A DNA stretch of 64,000 nt from Tomocerus qinae (GCA_020055645.1 JAECZT010000008.1:310001-374000), one strand, 5' to 3'. Counted from the first letter of the stretch, positions 1 to 14,485 are shown. Notes: generated by a model not told the origin, from the letters alone. A program made the numbers and translations.

Positions 1-2456
1 AATAATTTTCAAGAGTTGAAATTCATGATTTAATACTTGTACGAGCCAAAAAGCTTGAAAATAACATTCAACAGTTTTAATTATTTTTTAAACTTGTACG
101 AGCCAAAAAGCTTAAAAAATAATTTTCAAGAGTTGAAATTCATGATTTAATACTTGTGCGAGCCAAAAAGCTTAAAAATGAATTTTCAATAGTTAAAATT
201 CATGATTTAATACTTGTACGGGCCAAAAAGCTTAAAAAATAATTTTCAAGAGTTGACATTCATGATTTAATACTTGTACGTGAAAAAAAGCTTGAAAATA
301 ACATTCAACAGTTTTAATTATTTTTTAAACTTGTACGAGCCAAAAAGCTTAAAAATAACATTGAACAGTTTTAATTATTTTTTAAACTTGTACGAGCCAA
401 AAAGCTTAAAAAATAATTTTCAAGAGTTAAAATTCATGATTTAATACTTGTACGAGCCAAAAAGCTTAAAAATAACATTCAACAGTTTTAATTATTTTTT
501 AAACTTGTACGAGCCAAAAAGCTTAAAAAATAATTTTCAAGAGTTAAAATTCATGATTTAATACTTGTACGAGCCAAAAAGCTTAAAAAATAATTTTCAA
601 GAGTTAAAATTCATGATTTAATACTTGTACGAGCCAAAAAGCTTAAAAAATAATTTTCAAGAGTTAAAATTCATGATTTAATACTTGTACGAGCCAAAAA
701 GCTTAAAAATAACATTCAACAGTTTTAATTATTTTTTAAACTTGTACGAGCCAAAAAGCTTAAAAAATAATTTTCAAGAGTTAAAATTCATGATTTAATA
801 CTTGTACGAGCCAAAAAGCTTAAAAATAACATTCAACAGTTTTAATTATTTTTTAAACTTGTACGAGCCAAAAAGCTTAAAAAATAATTTTCAAGAGTTA
901 AAATTCATGATTTAATACTTGTACGAGCCAAAAAGCTTAAAAATAACATTCAAGACTTGAAATTTAAAAATTCATTATTTAACACTTGTACGAGCCAAAA
1001 AGCTTAAAAAATAATTTTCAAGAGTTAAAATTCATGATTTAATACTTGTACGAGCCAAAAAGCTTAAAAATAACATTCAACAGTTTTAATTAATTTTTAA
1101 AACTTGTACGAGCCAAAAAGCTTAAAAATAACATTCAACAGTTTTAATTGGTCATTTTTTAAACTTGTACGAGCCAAAAAGCTTAAAAAATAATTTTCAA
1201 GAGTTGAAATTCATGATTTAATACTTGTACGAGCCAAAAAGCTTAAAAATAACATTCAACAGTTTTAATTATTTTTTAAACTTGTACGAGCCAAAAAGCT
1301 TAAAAAATAATTTTCAAGAGTTAAAATTCATGATTTAATACTTGTACGAGCCAAAAAGTTTAAAAAATAATTTTCAACAGTTAAAATTCATGATTTAACA
1401 CTTGTACGGACCAAAAAGCTTAAAAAATAATTTTCAAGAGTTGAAATTCATGATTTAATACTTGTACGAGCCAAAAAGCTTAAAAATAACATTCAACAGT
1501 TTTAATTATTTTTTAAACTTGTACGAGCCAAAAAGCTTAAAAAATAATTTTCAAGAGTTGAAATTCATGATTTAATACTTGTACGAGCCAAAAAGCTTAA
1601 AAATAACATTCAACAGTTTTAATTATTTTTTAAACTTGTACGAGGCAAAAAGCTTAAAAAATAATTTTCAAGAGTTGAAAATCATGATTTAATACTTGTA
1701 CGAGCCAAAAAGCTTAAAAATAACATTCAACAGTTTTAATTATTTTTTAAACTTGTACGAGCCAAAAAGCTTAAAAAATAATTTTCAAGAGTTGAAATTC
1801 ATGATTTAATACTTGTACGAGCCAAAAAGCTTAAAAATAACATTCAACAGTTTTAATTATTTTTTAAACTTGTACGAGCCAAAAAGCTTAAAAAATAATT
1901 TTCAAGAGTTGAAATTCATGATTTAATACTTGTACGAGCCAAAAAGCTTGAAAATAACATTCAACAGTTTTAATTATGATTTAAACTTGTACGGGCCAAA
2001 AAGCTTAAAAAATAATTTTCAAGAGTTGAAATTCATGATTTAATACTTGTACGTGAAAAAAAGCTTGAAAATAACATTCAACAGTTTTAATTATTTTTTA
2101 AACTTGTACGAGCCAAAAAGCTTAAAAAATAATTTTCAAGAGTTGAAATTTATGATTTAATACTTGTACGAGCCAAAAAGCTTAAAAATAACATTCAACA
2201 GTTTTAATTATTTTTTAAACTTGTACGAGCCAAAAAGCTTAAAAAATAATTTTCAAGAGTTAAAATTCATGATTTAATACTTGTACGAGCCAAAAAGCTT
2301 AAAAATAACATTCAACAGTTTTAATTATTTTTTAAACTTGTACGAGCCAAAAAGCTTAAAAAACAATTTTCAAGAGTTAAAATTGATGATTTAATACTTG
2401 TACGGGACAAAAAGCTTACAAAATAATTTTCAAGAGTTGAAATTCATAATTTAACA

Positions 2457-2801
2457 CTTGTACGAGACGTAAAAGTTTAAAAAATGATATTCAAGACTTG
2501 AAATTTAAAAATTCATAATTTAACACTTGTACGAGGCGTAAATGTTTAAAAAATGATATTCAAGACTTGAAATTTAAAAATTCATTATTTAACACTTGTA
2601 CGAGGCGTAAAAGTTTAAAAAATGATATTCAAGACTTGAAATTTAAAAACTCATTATTTAACACTTGTACGAGGCGTAAAAGTTGAAAAAATGATATTCA
2701 ACACTTGAAATTTAAAAATTCATTATTTAACACTTGTACGAGGCGTAAAAGTTTAAAAAATGATATTCAACACTTGAAATGCTGTAATTCATAATTTAAC
2801 A
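2457..2801 (+). repeat. C cassette 1, complete (5 x 69 bp)
   Basis: Five tandem 69-bp C monomers in fixed order: C1 with GAGACGTAAAAG, C2 with GCGTAAATG, C3 ending AAAAACTCATTATTT, C4 with AAAAGTTGAAAAAATG, C5 ending AAATGCTGTAATTC. The HindIII site is lost (AAAGTTT). It is preceded by A variants with AAATTGATGATTT and GGGACAAAAAGCTTACAAAA. Confidence 0.93.
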
Positions 2802-3932
2802 CTTGTACGAGCCAAAAAGCTTAAAAAATAATTTTCAAGAGTTAAAATTCATGATTTAATACTTGTACGAGCCAAAAAGCTTAAAAATAACATTCAACAG
2901 TTTTAATTATTTTTTAAACTTGTACGAGCCAAAAAGCTTAAAAAATAATTTTCAAGAGTTGAAATTCATGATTTAATACTTGTACGAGCCAAAAAGCTTG
3001 AAAATAACATTCAACAGTTTTAATTATTTTTTAAACTTGTACGAGCCAAAAAGCTTAAAAAATAATTTTCAAGAGTTGAAATTCATGATTTAATACTTGT
3101 ACGAGCCAAAAAGCTTAAAAATAACATTCAACAGTTTTAATTATTTTTTAAACTTGTACGAGCCAAAAAGCTTAAAAAATAATTTTCAAGAGTTGAAATT
3201 CATGATTTAATACTTGTACGTGAAAAAAAGCTTGAAAATAACATTCAACAGTTTTAATTATTTTTTAAACTTGTACGAGCCAAAAAGCTTAAAAAATAAT
3301 TTTCAAGAGTTAAAATTCATGATTTAATACTTGTACGAGCCAAAAAGCTTAAAAATAACATTCAACAGTTTTAATTATTTTTTAAACTTGTACGAGCCAA
3401 AAAGCTTAAAAAATAATTTTCAAGAGTTAAAATTCATGATTTAATACTTGTACGAGCCAAAAAGCTTAAAAAATAATTTTCAAGAGTTGAAATTCATGAT
3501 TTAATACTTGTACGAGCCAAAAAGCTTAAAAAATAATTTTCAAGAGTTGAAATTCATGATTTAATACTTGTACGAGGCAAAAAGCTTAAAAAAATAATTT
3601 TCAAGAGTTGAAATTCATGATTTAATACTTGTACGAGGCAAAAAGCTTAAAAAATGATATTCAACACTTGAAATGCTGTAATTCATAATTTAACACTTGT
3701 ACGAGCCAAAAAGCTTAAAAAATAATTTTCAAGAGTTAAAATTCATGATTTAATACTTGTACGAGCCAAAAAGCTTAAAAATAACATTCAACAGTTTTAA
3801 TTATTTTTTAAACTTGTACGAGCCAAAAAGCTTAAAAAATAATTTTCAAGAGTTAAAATTCATGATTTAATACTTGTACGAGCCAAAAAGCTTAAAAAAT
3901 AATTTTCAAGAGTTGAAATTCATAATTTAACA

Positions 3933-4277
3933 CTTGTACGAGACGTAAAAGTTTAAAAAATGATATTCAAGACTTGAAATTTAAAAATTCATAATTTAAC
4001 ACTTGTACGAGGCGTAAATGTTTAAAAAATGATATTCAAGACTTGAAATTTAAAAATTCATTATTTAACACTTGTACGAGGCGTAAAAGTTTAAAAAATG
4101 ATATTCAAGACTTGAAATTTAAAAACTCATTATTTAACACTTGTACGAGGCGTAAAAGTTGAAAAAATGATATTCAACACTTGAAATTTAAAAATTCATT
4201 ATTTAACACTTGTACGAGGCGTAAAAGTTTAAAAAATGATATTCAACACTTGAAATGCTGTAATTCATAATTTAACA
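3933..4277 (+). repeat. C cassette 2, complete
   Basis: Five 69-bp C monomers in the order C1 to C5, with the same diagnostic variants as the copy at 2457 (GAGACG, GCGTAAATG, AACTCATT, GTTGAAAAAATG, GCTGTAATTC). A/B monomers resume directly after it. Confidence 0.93.
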
Positions 4278-5516
4278 CTTGTACGAGCCAAAAAGCTTAA
4301 AAAATAATTTTCAAGAGTTAAAATTCATGATTTAATACTTGTACGAGCCAAAAAGCTTAAAAATAACATTCAACAGTTTTAATTATTTTTTAAACTTGTA
4401 CGAGCCAAAAAGCTTAAAAAATAATTTTCAAGAGTTAAAATTCATGATTTAATACTTGTACGAGCCAAAAAGCTTGAAAATAACATTCAACAGTTTTAAT
4501 TATTTTTTAAACTTGTACGAGCCAAAAAGGTTAAAAAATAATTCTCAAGAGTTAAAATTCATGATTTAATACTTGTACGAGCCAAAAAGCTTAAAAATAA
4601 CATTGAACAGTTTTAATTATTTTTTAAACTTGTACGAGCCAAAAAGCTTAAAAAATAATTTTCAAGAGTTGAAATTCATGATTTAATACTTGTACGTGAA
4701 AAAAAGCTTGAAAATAACATTAAACAGTTTTAATTATTTTTTAAACTTGTACGAGCCAAAAAGCTTAAAAAATAATTTTCAAGAGTTAAAATTCATGATT
4801 TAATACTTGTACGAGCCAAAAAGCTTAAAAATAACATTCAACAGTTTTAATTATTTTTTAAACTTGTACGAGCCAAAAAGCTTAAAAAATAATTTTCAAG
4901 AGTTAAAATTCATGATTTAATACTTGTACGAGCCAAAAAGCTTAAAAATAATTTTCAAGAGTTGAAATTCATGATTTAATACTTGTACGAGCCAAAAAGC
5001 TTAAAAAATAATATTCAAGAGTTGAAATTCATGATTTAATACTTGTACGAGGCAAAAAGCTTAAAAAAATAATTTTCAAGAGTTGAAATTCATGATTTAA
5101 TACTTGTACGAGGCAAAAAGCTTAAAAAATAATTTTCAAGAGTTGAAATTCATGATTTAATACTTGTACGAGCCAAAAAGCTTAAAAAATAATTTTCAAG
5201 AGTTGAAATTCATGATTTAATACTTGTACGTGAAAAAAAGCTTAAAAATAACATTGAACAGTTTTAATTATTTTTTAAACTTGTACGAGCCAAAAAGCTT
5301 AAAAAATAATTTTCAAGAGTTAAAATTCATGATTTAATACTTGTACGAGCCAAAAAGCTTAAAAATAACATTCAACAGTTTTAATTATTTTTTAAACTTG
5401 TGCCAGCCAAAAAGCTTAAAAAATAATTTTCAAGAGTTAAAATTCATGATTTAATACTTGTACGAGCCAAAAAGCTTAAAAAATAATTTTCAAGAGTTAA
5501 AATTGATGATTTAATA

Positions 5517-5841
5517 CTTGTACGAGACGTAAAAGTTTAAAAAATGATATTCAAGACTTGAAATTTAAAAATTCATAATTTAACACTTGTACGAGGCGTA
5601 AATGTTTAAAAAATGATATTCAAGACTTGAAATTTAAAAATTCATTATTTAACACTTGTACGAGGCGTAAAAGTTTAAAAAATGATATTCAAGACTTGAA
5701 ATTCATGATTTAATACTTGTACGAGCCAAAAAGTTTAAAAAATAATTTTCAAGAGTTGAAATTCATGATTTAATACTTGTACGAGCCAAGAAGCTTAAAA
5801 ATAAAATTCAACACTTGAAATGCTGTAATTCATAATTTAAC
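5517..5841 (+). repeat. C cassette, disrupted by A monomers
   Basis: C1, C2 and the start of C3 are present. C3 then switches to A sequence at the shared string CTTGAAATTCATGATT near 5697. A-type monomers follow, and a B/C5 hybrid (AACACTTGAAATGCTGTAAT) closes the block. The switch points lie in short stretches common to both monomers, as expected from unequal exchange. Confidence 0.85.
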
Positions 5842-6664
5842 ACTTGTACGAGCCAAAAAGCTTAAAAAATAATTTTCAAGAGTTAAAATTCATGATTTAA
5901 TACTTGTACGAGCCAAAAAGCGTAAAAATAACATTCAACAGTTTTAATTATTTTTTAAACTTGTACGAGCCAAAAAGCTTAAAAAATAATTTTCAAGAGT
6001 TGAAATTCATGATTTAATACTTGTACGAGCCAAAAAGCTTGAAAATAACATTCAACAGTTTTAATTATTTTTTAAACTTGTACGAGCCAAAAAGCTTAAA
6101 AAATAATTTTCAAGAGTTAAAATTCATGATTTAATACTTGTACGAGCCAAAAAGCTTAAAAATAACATTCAACAGTTTTAATTATTTTTTAAACTTGTAC
6201 GAGCCAAAAAGCTTAAAAAATAATTTTCAAGAGTTAAAATTCATGATTTAATACTTGTACGAGCCAAAAAGCTTAAAAATAACATTCAACAGTTTTAATT
6301 ATTTTTTAAACTTGTACGAGCCAAAAAGCTTAAAAAATAATTTTCAAGAGTTAAAATTCATGATTTAATACTTGTACGAGCCAAAAAGCTTAAAAATAAC
6401 ATTCAACAGTTTTAATTAATTTTTAAACTTGTACGAACAAAAAAGTTTAAAAATTAATTTTCAAGAGTTGAAATTCATGATTTATTACTTGTACGTGAAA
6501 AAAAGCTTGAAAATAACATTCAACAGTTTTAATTATTTTTTAAACTTGTGCGAGCCAAAAAGCTTAAAAAATAATTTTCAAGAGTTAAAATTGATAATTT
6601 AATATTTGTTCGCGCCAAAAAGCTTTCAAAATAATTTTGAAGAGTTGAAATTCATGATTTAATA

Positions 6665-6802
6665 CTTGTACGAGGCGTAAAAGTTGAAAAAATGATATTC
6701 AACACTTGAAAGTTAAAAATTCATTATTTAACACTTGTACGAGGCGTAAAAGTTTAAAAAATGATATTCAACACTTGAAATGCTGTTATTCATAATTTAA
6801 CA
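6665..6802 (+). repeat. Two-monomer C block with GCTGTTATTC variant
   Basis: A C4-like and a C5-like monomer carrying private changes (GAAAGTTAAAAATTC and TGCTGTTATTC). The same two-monomer block with the same flank recurs at 16125, so both belong to one larger duplicated segment. Confidence 0.88.
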
Positions 6803-7564
6803 CTTGTACGAGCCAAAAAGCTTAAAAAATAATTTTCAAGAGTTGAAATTCATGATTTAATACTTGTACGAGCCAAAAAGCTTAAAAATAACATTCAACA
6901 GTTTTAATTATTTTTTAAACTTGTACGAGCCAAAAAGCTTAAAAAATAATTTTCAAGAGTTAAAATTCATGATTTAATACTTGTACGAGCCAAAAAGCTT
7001 AAAAATAACATTCAACAGTTTTAATTATTTTTTAAACTTGTACGAGCCAAAAAGATTAAAAAATAATTTTCAAGAGTTGAAATTCATGATTTAATACTTG
7101 TACGAGCCAAAAAGCTTGAAAATAACATTCAACAGTTTTAATTATTTTTTAAACTTGTACGAGCCAAAAAGCTTAAAAAATAATTTTCAAGAGTTAAAAT
7201 TCATGATTTAATACTTGTACGAGCCAAAAAGCTTAAAAATAACATTCAACAGTTTTAATTATTTTTTAAACTTGTACGAGCCAAAAAGCTTAAAAAATAA
7301 TTTTCAAGAGTTGAAATTCATGATTTAATACTTGTACGAGCCAAAAAGCTTAAAAATAACATTCAACAGTTTTAATTATTTTTTAAACTTGTACGAGCCA
7401 AAAAGCTTAAAAAATAATTTTCAAGAGTTAAAATTCATGATTTAATACTTGTACGAGCCAAAAAGCTTAAAAATAACATTCAACAGTTTTAATTATTTTT
7501 TAAACTTGTGCCAGCCAAAAAGCTTAAAAAATAATTTTCAAGAGTTAAAATTCATGATTTAATA

Positions 7565-7840
7565 CTTGTACGAGACGTAAAAGTTTAAAAAATGATATTC
7601 AAGACTTGAAATTTAAAAATTCATTATTTAACACTTGTACGAGGCGTAAAAGTTTAAAAAATGATATTCAAGACTTGAAATTTAAAAACTCATTATTTAA
7701 CACTTGTACGAGGCGTAAAAGTTGAAAAAATGATATTCAACACTTGAAATTTAAAAATTCATTATTTAACACTTGTACGAGGCGTAAAAGTTTAAAAAAT
7801 GATATTCAACACTTGAAATGCTGTAATTCATAATTTAACA
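7565..7840 (+). repeat. C cassette, four monomers
   Basis: 276 bp, exactly 4 x 69. C1 (GAGACG) runs directly into C3, C4 and C5; the C2 monomer with GCGTAAATG is missing. Confidence 0.9.
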
Positions 7841-8310
7841 CTTGTACGAGCCAAAAAGCTTAAAAAATAATTTTCAAGAGTTAAAATTCATGATTTAATA
7901 CTTGTACGAGAAAAAAGCTTAAAAATAACATTCAACAGTTTTAATTATTTTTTAAACTTGTACGAGCCAAAAAGCTTAAAAAATAATTTTCAAGAGTTAA
8001 AATTCATGATTTAATACTTGTACGAGCCAAAAAGCTTAAAAATAACATTCAACAGTTTTAATTATTTTTTAAACTTGTACGAGCCAAAAAGCTTAAAAAA
8101 TAATTTTCAAGAGTTAAAATTCATGATTTAATACTTGTACGAGCCAAAAAGCTTAAAAATAACATTCAACAGTTTTAATTATTTTTTAAACTTGTACGAG
8201 CCAAAAAGTTTAAAAAATAATTTTCAAGAGTTAAAATTCATGATTTAATACTTGTACGAGCCAAAAAGCTTTCAAAATAATTTTCAAGAGTTGAAATTCA
8301 TGATTTAATA

Positions 8311-8446
8311 CTTGTACGAGGCGTAAAAGTTTAAAAAATGATATTCAAGACTTGAAATTTAAAAATTCATTATTTAACACTTGTACGAGGCGTAAAAGCT
8401 TAAAAATAACATTCAACAGTTTCAAATATTTTCATAATTTAACACT
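8311..8446 (+). repeat. Short C block ending in a C/B hybrid
   Basis: One C monomer, then a second that begins GGCGTAAAAGCTT and changes to B sequence (AATAACATTCAACAGTTTC) before a C-like end (TTCATAATTTAACA). Confidence 0.8.
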
Positions 8447-9386
8447 TGTACGAGCCAAAAAGCTTAAAAAATAATTTTCAAGAGTTGAAATTCATGATTT
8501 AATACTTGTACGTGAAAAAAAGCTTGAAAATAACATTCAACAGTTTTAATTATTTTTTAAACTTGTACGAGCCAAAAAGCTTAAAAAATAATTTTCAAGA
8601 GTTAAAATTCATGATTTAATACTTGTACGAGCCAAAAAGCTTAAAAATAACATTCAACAGTTTTAATTATTTTTTAAACTTGTACGAGCCAAAAAGCTTA
8701 AAAAATAATTTTCAAGAGTTGAAATTCATGATTTAATACTTGTACGAGCCAAAAAGCTTGAAAATAACATTCAACAGTTTTAATTATTTTTTAAACTTGT
8801 ACGAGCCAAAAAGCTTAAAAAATAATTTTCAAGAGTTGAAATTCATGATTTAATACTTGTGCGAGCCAAAAAGCTTAAAAAATAATTTTCAACAGTTAAA
8901 ATTCATGATTTAATACTTGTACGGGCCAAAAAGCTTAAAAAATAATTTTCAAGAGTTGAAATTCATGATTTAATACTTGTACGTGAAAAAAAGCTTGAAA
9001 ATAACATTCAACAGTTTTAATTATTTTTTAAACTTGTACGAGCCAAAAAGCTTAAAAAATAATTTTCAAGAGTTAAAATTCATGATTTAATACTTGTACG
9101 AGCCAAAAAGCTTAAAAATAACATTCAACAGTTTTAATTATTTTTTAAACTTGTACGAGCCAAAAAGCTTAAAAAATAATTTTCAAGAGTTAAAATTCAT
9201 GATTTAATACTTGTACGAGCCAAAAAGCTTAAAAATAACATTCAACAGTTTAAATTATTTTTTAAACTTCTACGAGCCAAAAAGCTTAAAAAATAATTTT
9301 CAAGAGTTAAAATTGATGATTTAATACTTGTACGAGCCAAAAAGCTTACAAAATAATTTTCAAGAGTTGAAATTCATAATTTAACA

Positions 9387-9661
9387 CTTGTACGAGACGT
9401 AAAAGTTTAAAAAATGATATTCAAGACTTGAAATTTAAAAATTCATTATTTAACACTTGTACGAGGCGTAAAAGTTTAAAAAATGATTTTCAAGACTTGA
9501 AATTTAAAACTCATTATTTAACACTTGTACGAGGCGTAAAAGTTTAAAAAATGATATTCAACACTTGAAATTTAAAAATTCATTATTTAACACTTGTACG
9601 AGGCGTAAAAGTTTAAAAAATGATATTCAACACTTGAAATGCTGTAATTCATAATTTAACA
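9387..9661 (+). repeat. C cassette, four monomers with a 1-bp deletion
   Basis: 275 bp. It starts with GAGACG and ends with GCTGTAATTC. The second monomer has AATGATTTTCAAGAC and a missing A in ATTTAAAACTCATT; the same pair of changes recurs at 10320 and 17345. Confidence 0.88.
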
Positions 9662-10250
9662 CTTGTACGAGCCAAAAAGCTTAAAAAATAATTTTCAAGA
9701 GTTAAAATTCATGATTTAATACTTGTACGAGCCAAAAAGCTTAAAAATAACATTCAACAGTTTTAATTATTTTTTAAACTTGTACGAGCCAAAAAGCTTA
9801 AAAAATAATTTTCAAGAGTTAAAATTCATGATTTAATACTTGTACGAGCCAAAAAGCTTAAAAATAACATTCAACAGTTTTAATTATTTTTTAAACTTGT
9901 ACGAGCCAAAAAGCTTAAAAAATAATTTTCAAGAGTTAAAATTCATGATTTAATACTTGTACGAGCCAAAAAGCTTAAAAATAACATTCAACAGTTTTAA
10001 TTGATTTTTAAACTTGTACGAGCAAAAAAGTTTAAAAAATAATTTTCAAGAGTTGAAATTCATGATTTAATACTTGTACGTGAAAAAAAGCTTGAAAATA
10101 ACATTCAACAGTTTTAATTATTTTTTAAACTTGTACGAGCCAAAAAGCTTAAAAAATAATTTTCAAGAGTTAAAATTCATGATTTAATACTTGTACGAGC
10201 CAAAAAGCTTAAAAAAATAATTTTCAAGAGTTGAAATTCATGATTTAATA

Positions 10251-10387
10251 CTTGTACGAGGCGTAAAAGTTGAAAAAATGATATTCAACACTTGAAAGTT
10301 AAAAATTCATTATTTAACACTTGTACGAGGCGTAAAAGTTTAAAAAATGATTTTCAAGACTTGAAATTTAAAACTCATTATTTAATA
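10251..10387 (+). repeat. Two-monomer C block
   Basis: A C4-like monomer with GAAAGTTAAAAATTC, then a 68-bp C3-like monomer with the ATTTAAAACTCATT deletion. It combines variants seen separately at 6665 and 9387. Confidence 0.85.
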
Positions 10388-11329
10388 CTTGTACGAGCCA
10401 AAAAGCTTAAAAAATAATTTTCAAGAGTTGAAATTCATGATTTAATACTTGTACGAGCCAAAAAGCTTAAAAATAACATTCAACAGTTTTAATTATTTTT
10501 TAAACTTGTACGAGCCAAAAAGCTTAAAAAATAATTTTCAAGAGTTAAAATTCATGATTTAATACTTGTACGAGCCAAAAAGCTTAAAAATAACATTCAA
10601 CAGTTTTAATTATTTTTTAAACTTGTACGAGCCAAAAAGATTAAAAAATAATTTTCAAGAGTTGAAATTCATGATTTAATACTTGTACGGGCCAAAAAGC
10701 TTGAAAATATCATTCAACAGTTTTAATTATTTTTTAAACTTGTACGAGCCAAAAAGCTTAAAAAATAATTTTCAAGAGTTAAAATTCATGATTTAATACT
10801 TGTACGAGCCAAAAAGCTTAAAAAATAATTTTCAAGAGTTAAAATTCATGATTTAATACTTGTACGAGCCAAAAAGCTTAAAAAATAATTTTCAAGAGTT
10901 GAAATTCATGATTTAATACTTGTACGTGAAAAAAAGCTTGAAAATAACATTGAACAGTTTTAATTATTTTTTAAACTTGTACGAGCCAAAAAGCTTAAAA
11001 AATAATTTTCAAGAGTTAAAATTCATGATTTAATACTTGTACGAGCCAAAAAGCTTAAAAATAACATTCAACAGTTTTAATTATTTTTTAAACTTGTACC
11101 AGCCAAAAAGCTTAAAAAATAATTTTCAAGAGTTAAAATTCATGATTTAATACTTGTACGAGCCAAAAAGCTTAAAAATAACATTCAACAGTTTAAATTA
11201 TTTTTTAAACTTCTACGAGCCAAAAAGCTTAAAAAATAATTTTCAAGAGTTAAAATTGATGATTTAATACTTGTACGAGCCAAAAAGCTTAAAAAATAAT
11301 TTTCAAGAGTTGAAATTCATAATTTAACA

Positions 11330-11674
11330 CTTGTACGAGACGTAAAAGTTTAAAAAATGATATTCAAGACTTGAAATTTAAAAATTCATAATTTAACACT
11401 TGTACGAGGCGTAAATGTTTAAAAAATGATATTCAAGACTTGAAATTTAAAAATTCATTATTTAACACTTGTACGAGGCGTAAAAGTTTAAAAAATGATA
11501 TTCAAGACTTGAAATTTAAAAACTCATTATTTAACACTTGTACGAGGCGTAAAAGTTGAAAAAATGATATTCAACACTTGAAATTTAAAAATTCATTATT
11601 TAACACTTGTACGAGGCGTAAAAGTTTAAAAAATGATATTCAACACTTGAAATGCTGTAATTCATAATTTAACA
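11330..11674 (+). repeat. C cassette 3, complete
   Basis: Five C monomers, 345 bp, order C1 to C5, including the GCGTAAATG variant in C2. It is preceded by the ACTTCTACGAGCC and AAATTGATGATTT monomers that mark the approach to many cassettes. Confidence 0.93.
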
Positions 11675-14140
11675 CTTGTACGAGCCAAAAAGCTTAAAAA
11701 ATAATTTTCAAGAGTTAAAATTCATGATTTAATACTTGTACGAGCCAAAAAGCTTAAAAATAACATTCAACAGTTTTAATTATTTTTTAAACTTGTACGA
11801 GCCAAAAAGCTTAAAAAATAATTTTCAAGAGTTGAAATTCATGATTTAATACTTGTACGAGCCAAAAAGCTTGAAAATAAAATTCAACAGTTTTAATTAT
11901 TTTTTAAACTTGTACGAGCCAAAAAGATTAAAAAATAATTCTCAAGAGTTAAAATTCATGATTTAATACTTGTACGAGCCAAAAAGCTTAAAAAATAATT
12001 TTCAAGAGTTGAAATTCATGATTTAATACTTGTACGAGAAAAAAAGCTTGAAAATAACATTCAACAGTTTTAATTATTTTTTAAACTTGTACGAGCCAAA
12101 AAGCTTAAAAAATAATTTTCAAGAGTTAAAATTCATGATTTAATACTTGTACGAGCCAAAAAGCTTAAAAAATAATTTTCAAGAGTTGAAATTCATGATT
12201 TAATACTTGTACGAGCCAAAAAGCTTAAAAATAACATTCAACAGTTTTAATTATTTTTTAAACTTGTACGAGCCAAAAAGCTTAAAAAATAATTTTCAAG
12301 AGTTGAAATTCATGATTTAATACTTGTACGAGCCAAAAAGCTTAAAAATAACATTCAACAGTTTTAATTATTTTTTAAACTTGTACGAGCCAAAAAGCTT
12401 AAAAAATAATTTTCAAGAGTTAAAATTCATGATTTAATACTTGTACGAGCCAAAAAGCTTAAAAATAACATTCAACAGTTTTAATTATTTTTTAAACTTG
12501 TACGAGCCAAAAAGCTTAAAAAATAATTTTCAAGAGTTGAAATTCATGATTTAATACTTGTACGAGCCAAAAAGCTTGAAAATAACATTCAACAGTTTTA
12601 ATTATTTTTTAAACTTGTACGAGCCAAAAAGCTTAAAAAATAATTTTCAAGAGTTTTAATTCATGATTTAATACTTGTACGAGCCAAAAAGCTTAAAAAT
12701 AACATTCAACAGTTAAAATTCATGATTTAAACTTGTACGAGCCAAAAAGCTTAAAAAATAATTTTCAAGAGTTGAAATTCATGATTTAATACTTGTACGT
12801 GAAAAAAAGCTTGAAAATAACATTCAACAGTTTTAATTATTTTTTAAACTTGTACGAGCCAAAAAGCTTAAAAAATAATTTTCAAGAGTTAAAATTCATG
12901 ATTTAATACTTGTACGAGCCAAAAAGCTTAAAAATAACATTCAACAGTTTTAATTATTTTTTAAACTTGTACGAGCCAAAAAGCTTAAAAAATAATTTTC
13001 AAGAGTTAAAATTCATGATTTAATACTTGTACGAGCCAAAAAGCTTAAAAATAACATTCAACAGTTTAAATTATTTTTAAACTTGTACGAGCCAAAAAGC
13101 TTAAAAAATAATTTTCAAGAGTTGAAATTCATGATTTAATACTTGTACGAGCCAAAAAGCTTAAAAAATGATTTTTAAGTGTTGAAATTCATGATTTAAT
13201 ACTTGTACGAGCCAAAAAGCTTAAAAATAACATTCAACAGTTTTAATTATTTTTTAAACTTGTACGAGCCAAAAAGCTTAAAAAATAATTTTCAAGAGTT
13301 AAAATTCATGATTTAATACTTGTACGAGCCAAAAAGCTTAAAAATAACATTCAACAGTTTTAATTATTTTTTAAACTTGTACGAGCCAAAAAGCTTAAAA
13401 AATAATTTTCAAGAGTTGAAATTCATGATTTAATACTTGTACGAGCCAAAAAGCTTGAAAATAACATTCAACAGTTTTAATTATTTTTTAAACTTGTACG
13501 AGCCAAAAAGCTTAAAAAATCATTTTCAAGAGTTGAAATTCATGATTTAATACTTGTGCGAGCCAAAAAGCTTAAAAATAAATTTTCAATAGTTAAAATT
13601 CATGATTTAATACTTGTACGAGCCAAAAAGCTTAAAAAATAATTTTCAAGAGTTGAAATTCATGATTTAATACTTGTACGAGCCAAAAAGCTTAAAAATA
13701 ACATTCAACAGTTTTAATTATTTTTTAAACTTGTACGAGCCAAAAAGCTTAAAAATAACATTCAACAGTTTTAATTATTTTTTAAACTTGTACGAGCCAA
13801 AAAGCTTAAAAAATAATTTTCAAGAGTTAAAATTCATGATTTAATACTTGTACGAGCCAAAAAGCTTAAAAATAACATTCAACAGTTTTAATTATTTTTT
13901 AAACTTGTACGAGCCAAAAAGCTTAAAAAATAATTTTCAAGAGTTAAAATTCATGATTTAATACTTGTACGAGCCAAAAAGCTTAAAAATAACATTCAAC
14001 AGTTTTAATTATTTTTTAAACTTGTACGAGCCAAAAAGCTTAAAAAATAATTTTCAAGAGTTAAAATTCATGATTTAATACTTGTGCGAGCCAAAAAGCT
14101 TACAAAATAATTTTCAATAGTTGAAATTCATAATTTAACA

Positions 14141-14485
14141 CTTGTACGAGACGTAAAAGTTTAAAAAATGATATTCAAGACTTGAAATTTAAAAATTCAT
14201 AATTTAACACTTGTACGAGGCGTAAAAGTTTAAAAAATGATATTCAAGACTTGAAATTTAAAAATTCATTATTTAACACTTGTACGAGGCGTAAAAGTTT
14301 AAAAAATGATATTCAAGACTTGAAATTTAAAAACTCATTATTTAACACTTGTACGAGGCGTAAAAGTTGAAAAAATGATATTCAACACTTGAAATTTAAA
14401 AATTCATTATTTAACACTTGTACGAGGCGTAAAAGTTTAAAAAATGATATTCAACACTTGAAATGCTGTAATTCATAATTTAACA
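14141..14485 (+). repeat. C cassette 4, complete
   Basis: Five C monomers, 345 bp. C2 has GCGTAAAAG instead of GCGTAAATG, a difference shared with the next cassette at 15191, which suggests the two are local copies of each other. Confidence 0.93.

Noticed and set aside
1..2447. CRISPR-like array: a conserved repeat of about 27 bp alternating with segments of about 30 bp.
   Set aside because: The intervening segments are only a few recurring types, not unique spacers; the array spans tens of kb with no cas genes and a eukaryotic LINE nearby. It is a satellite.
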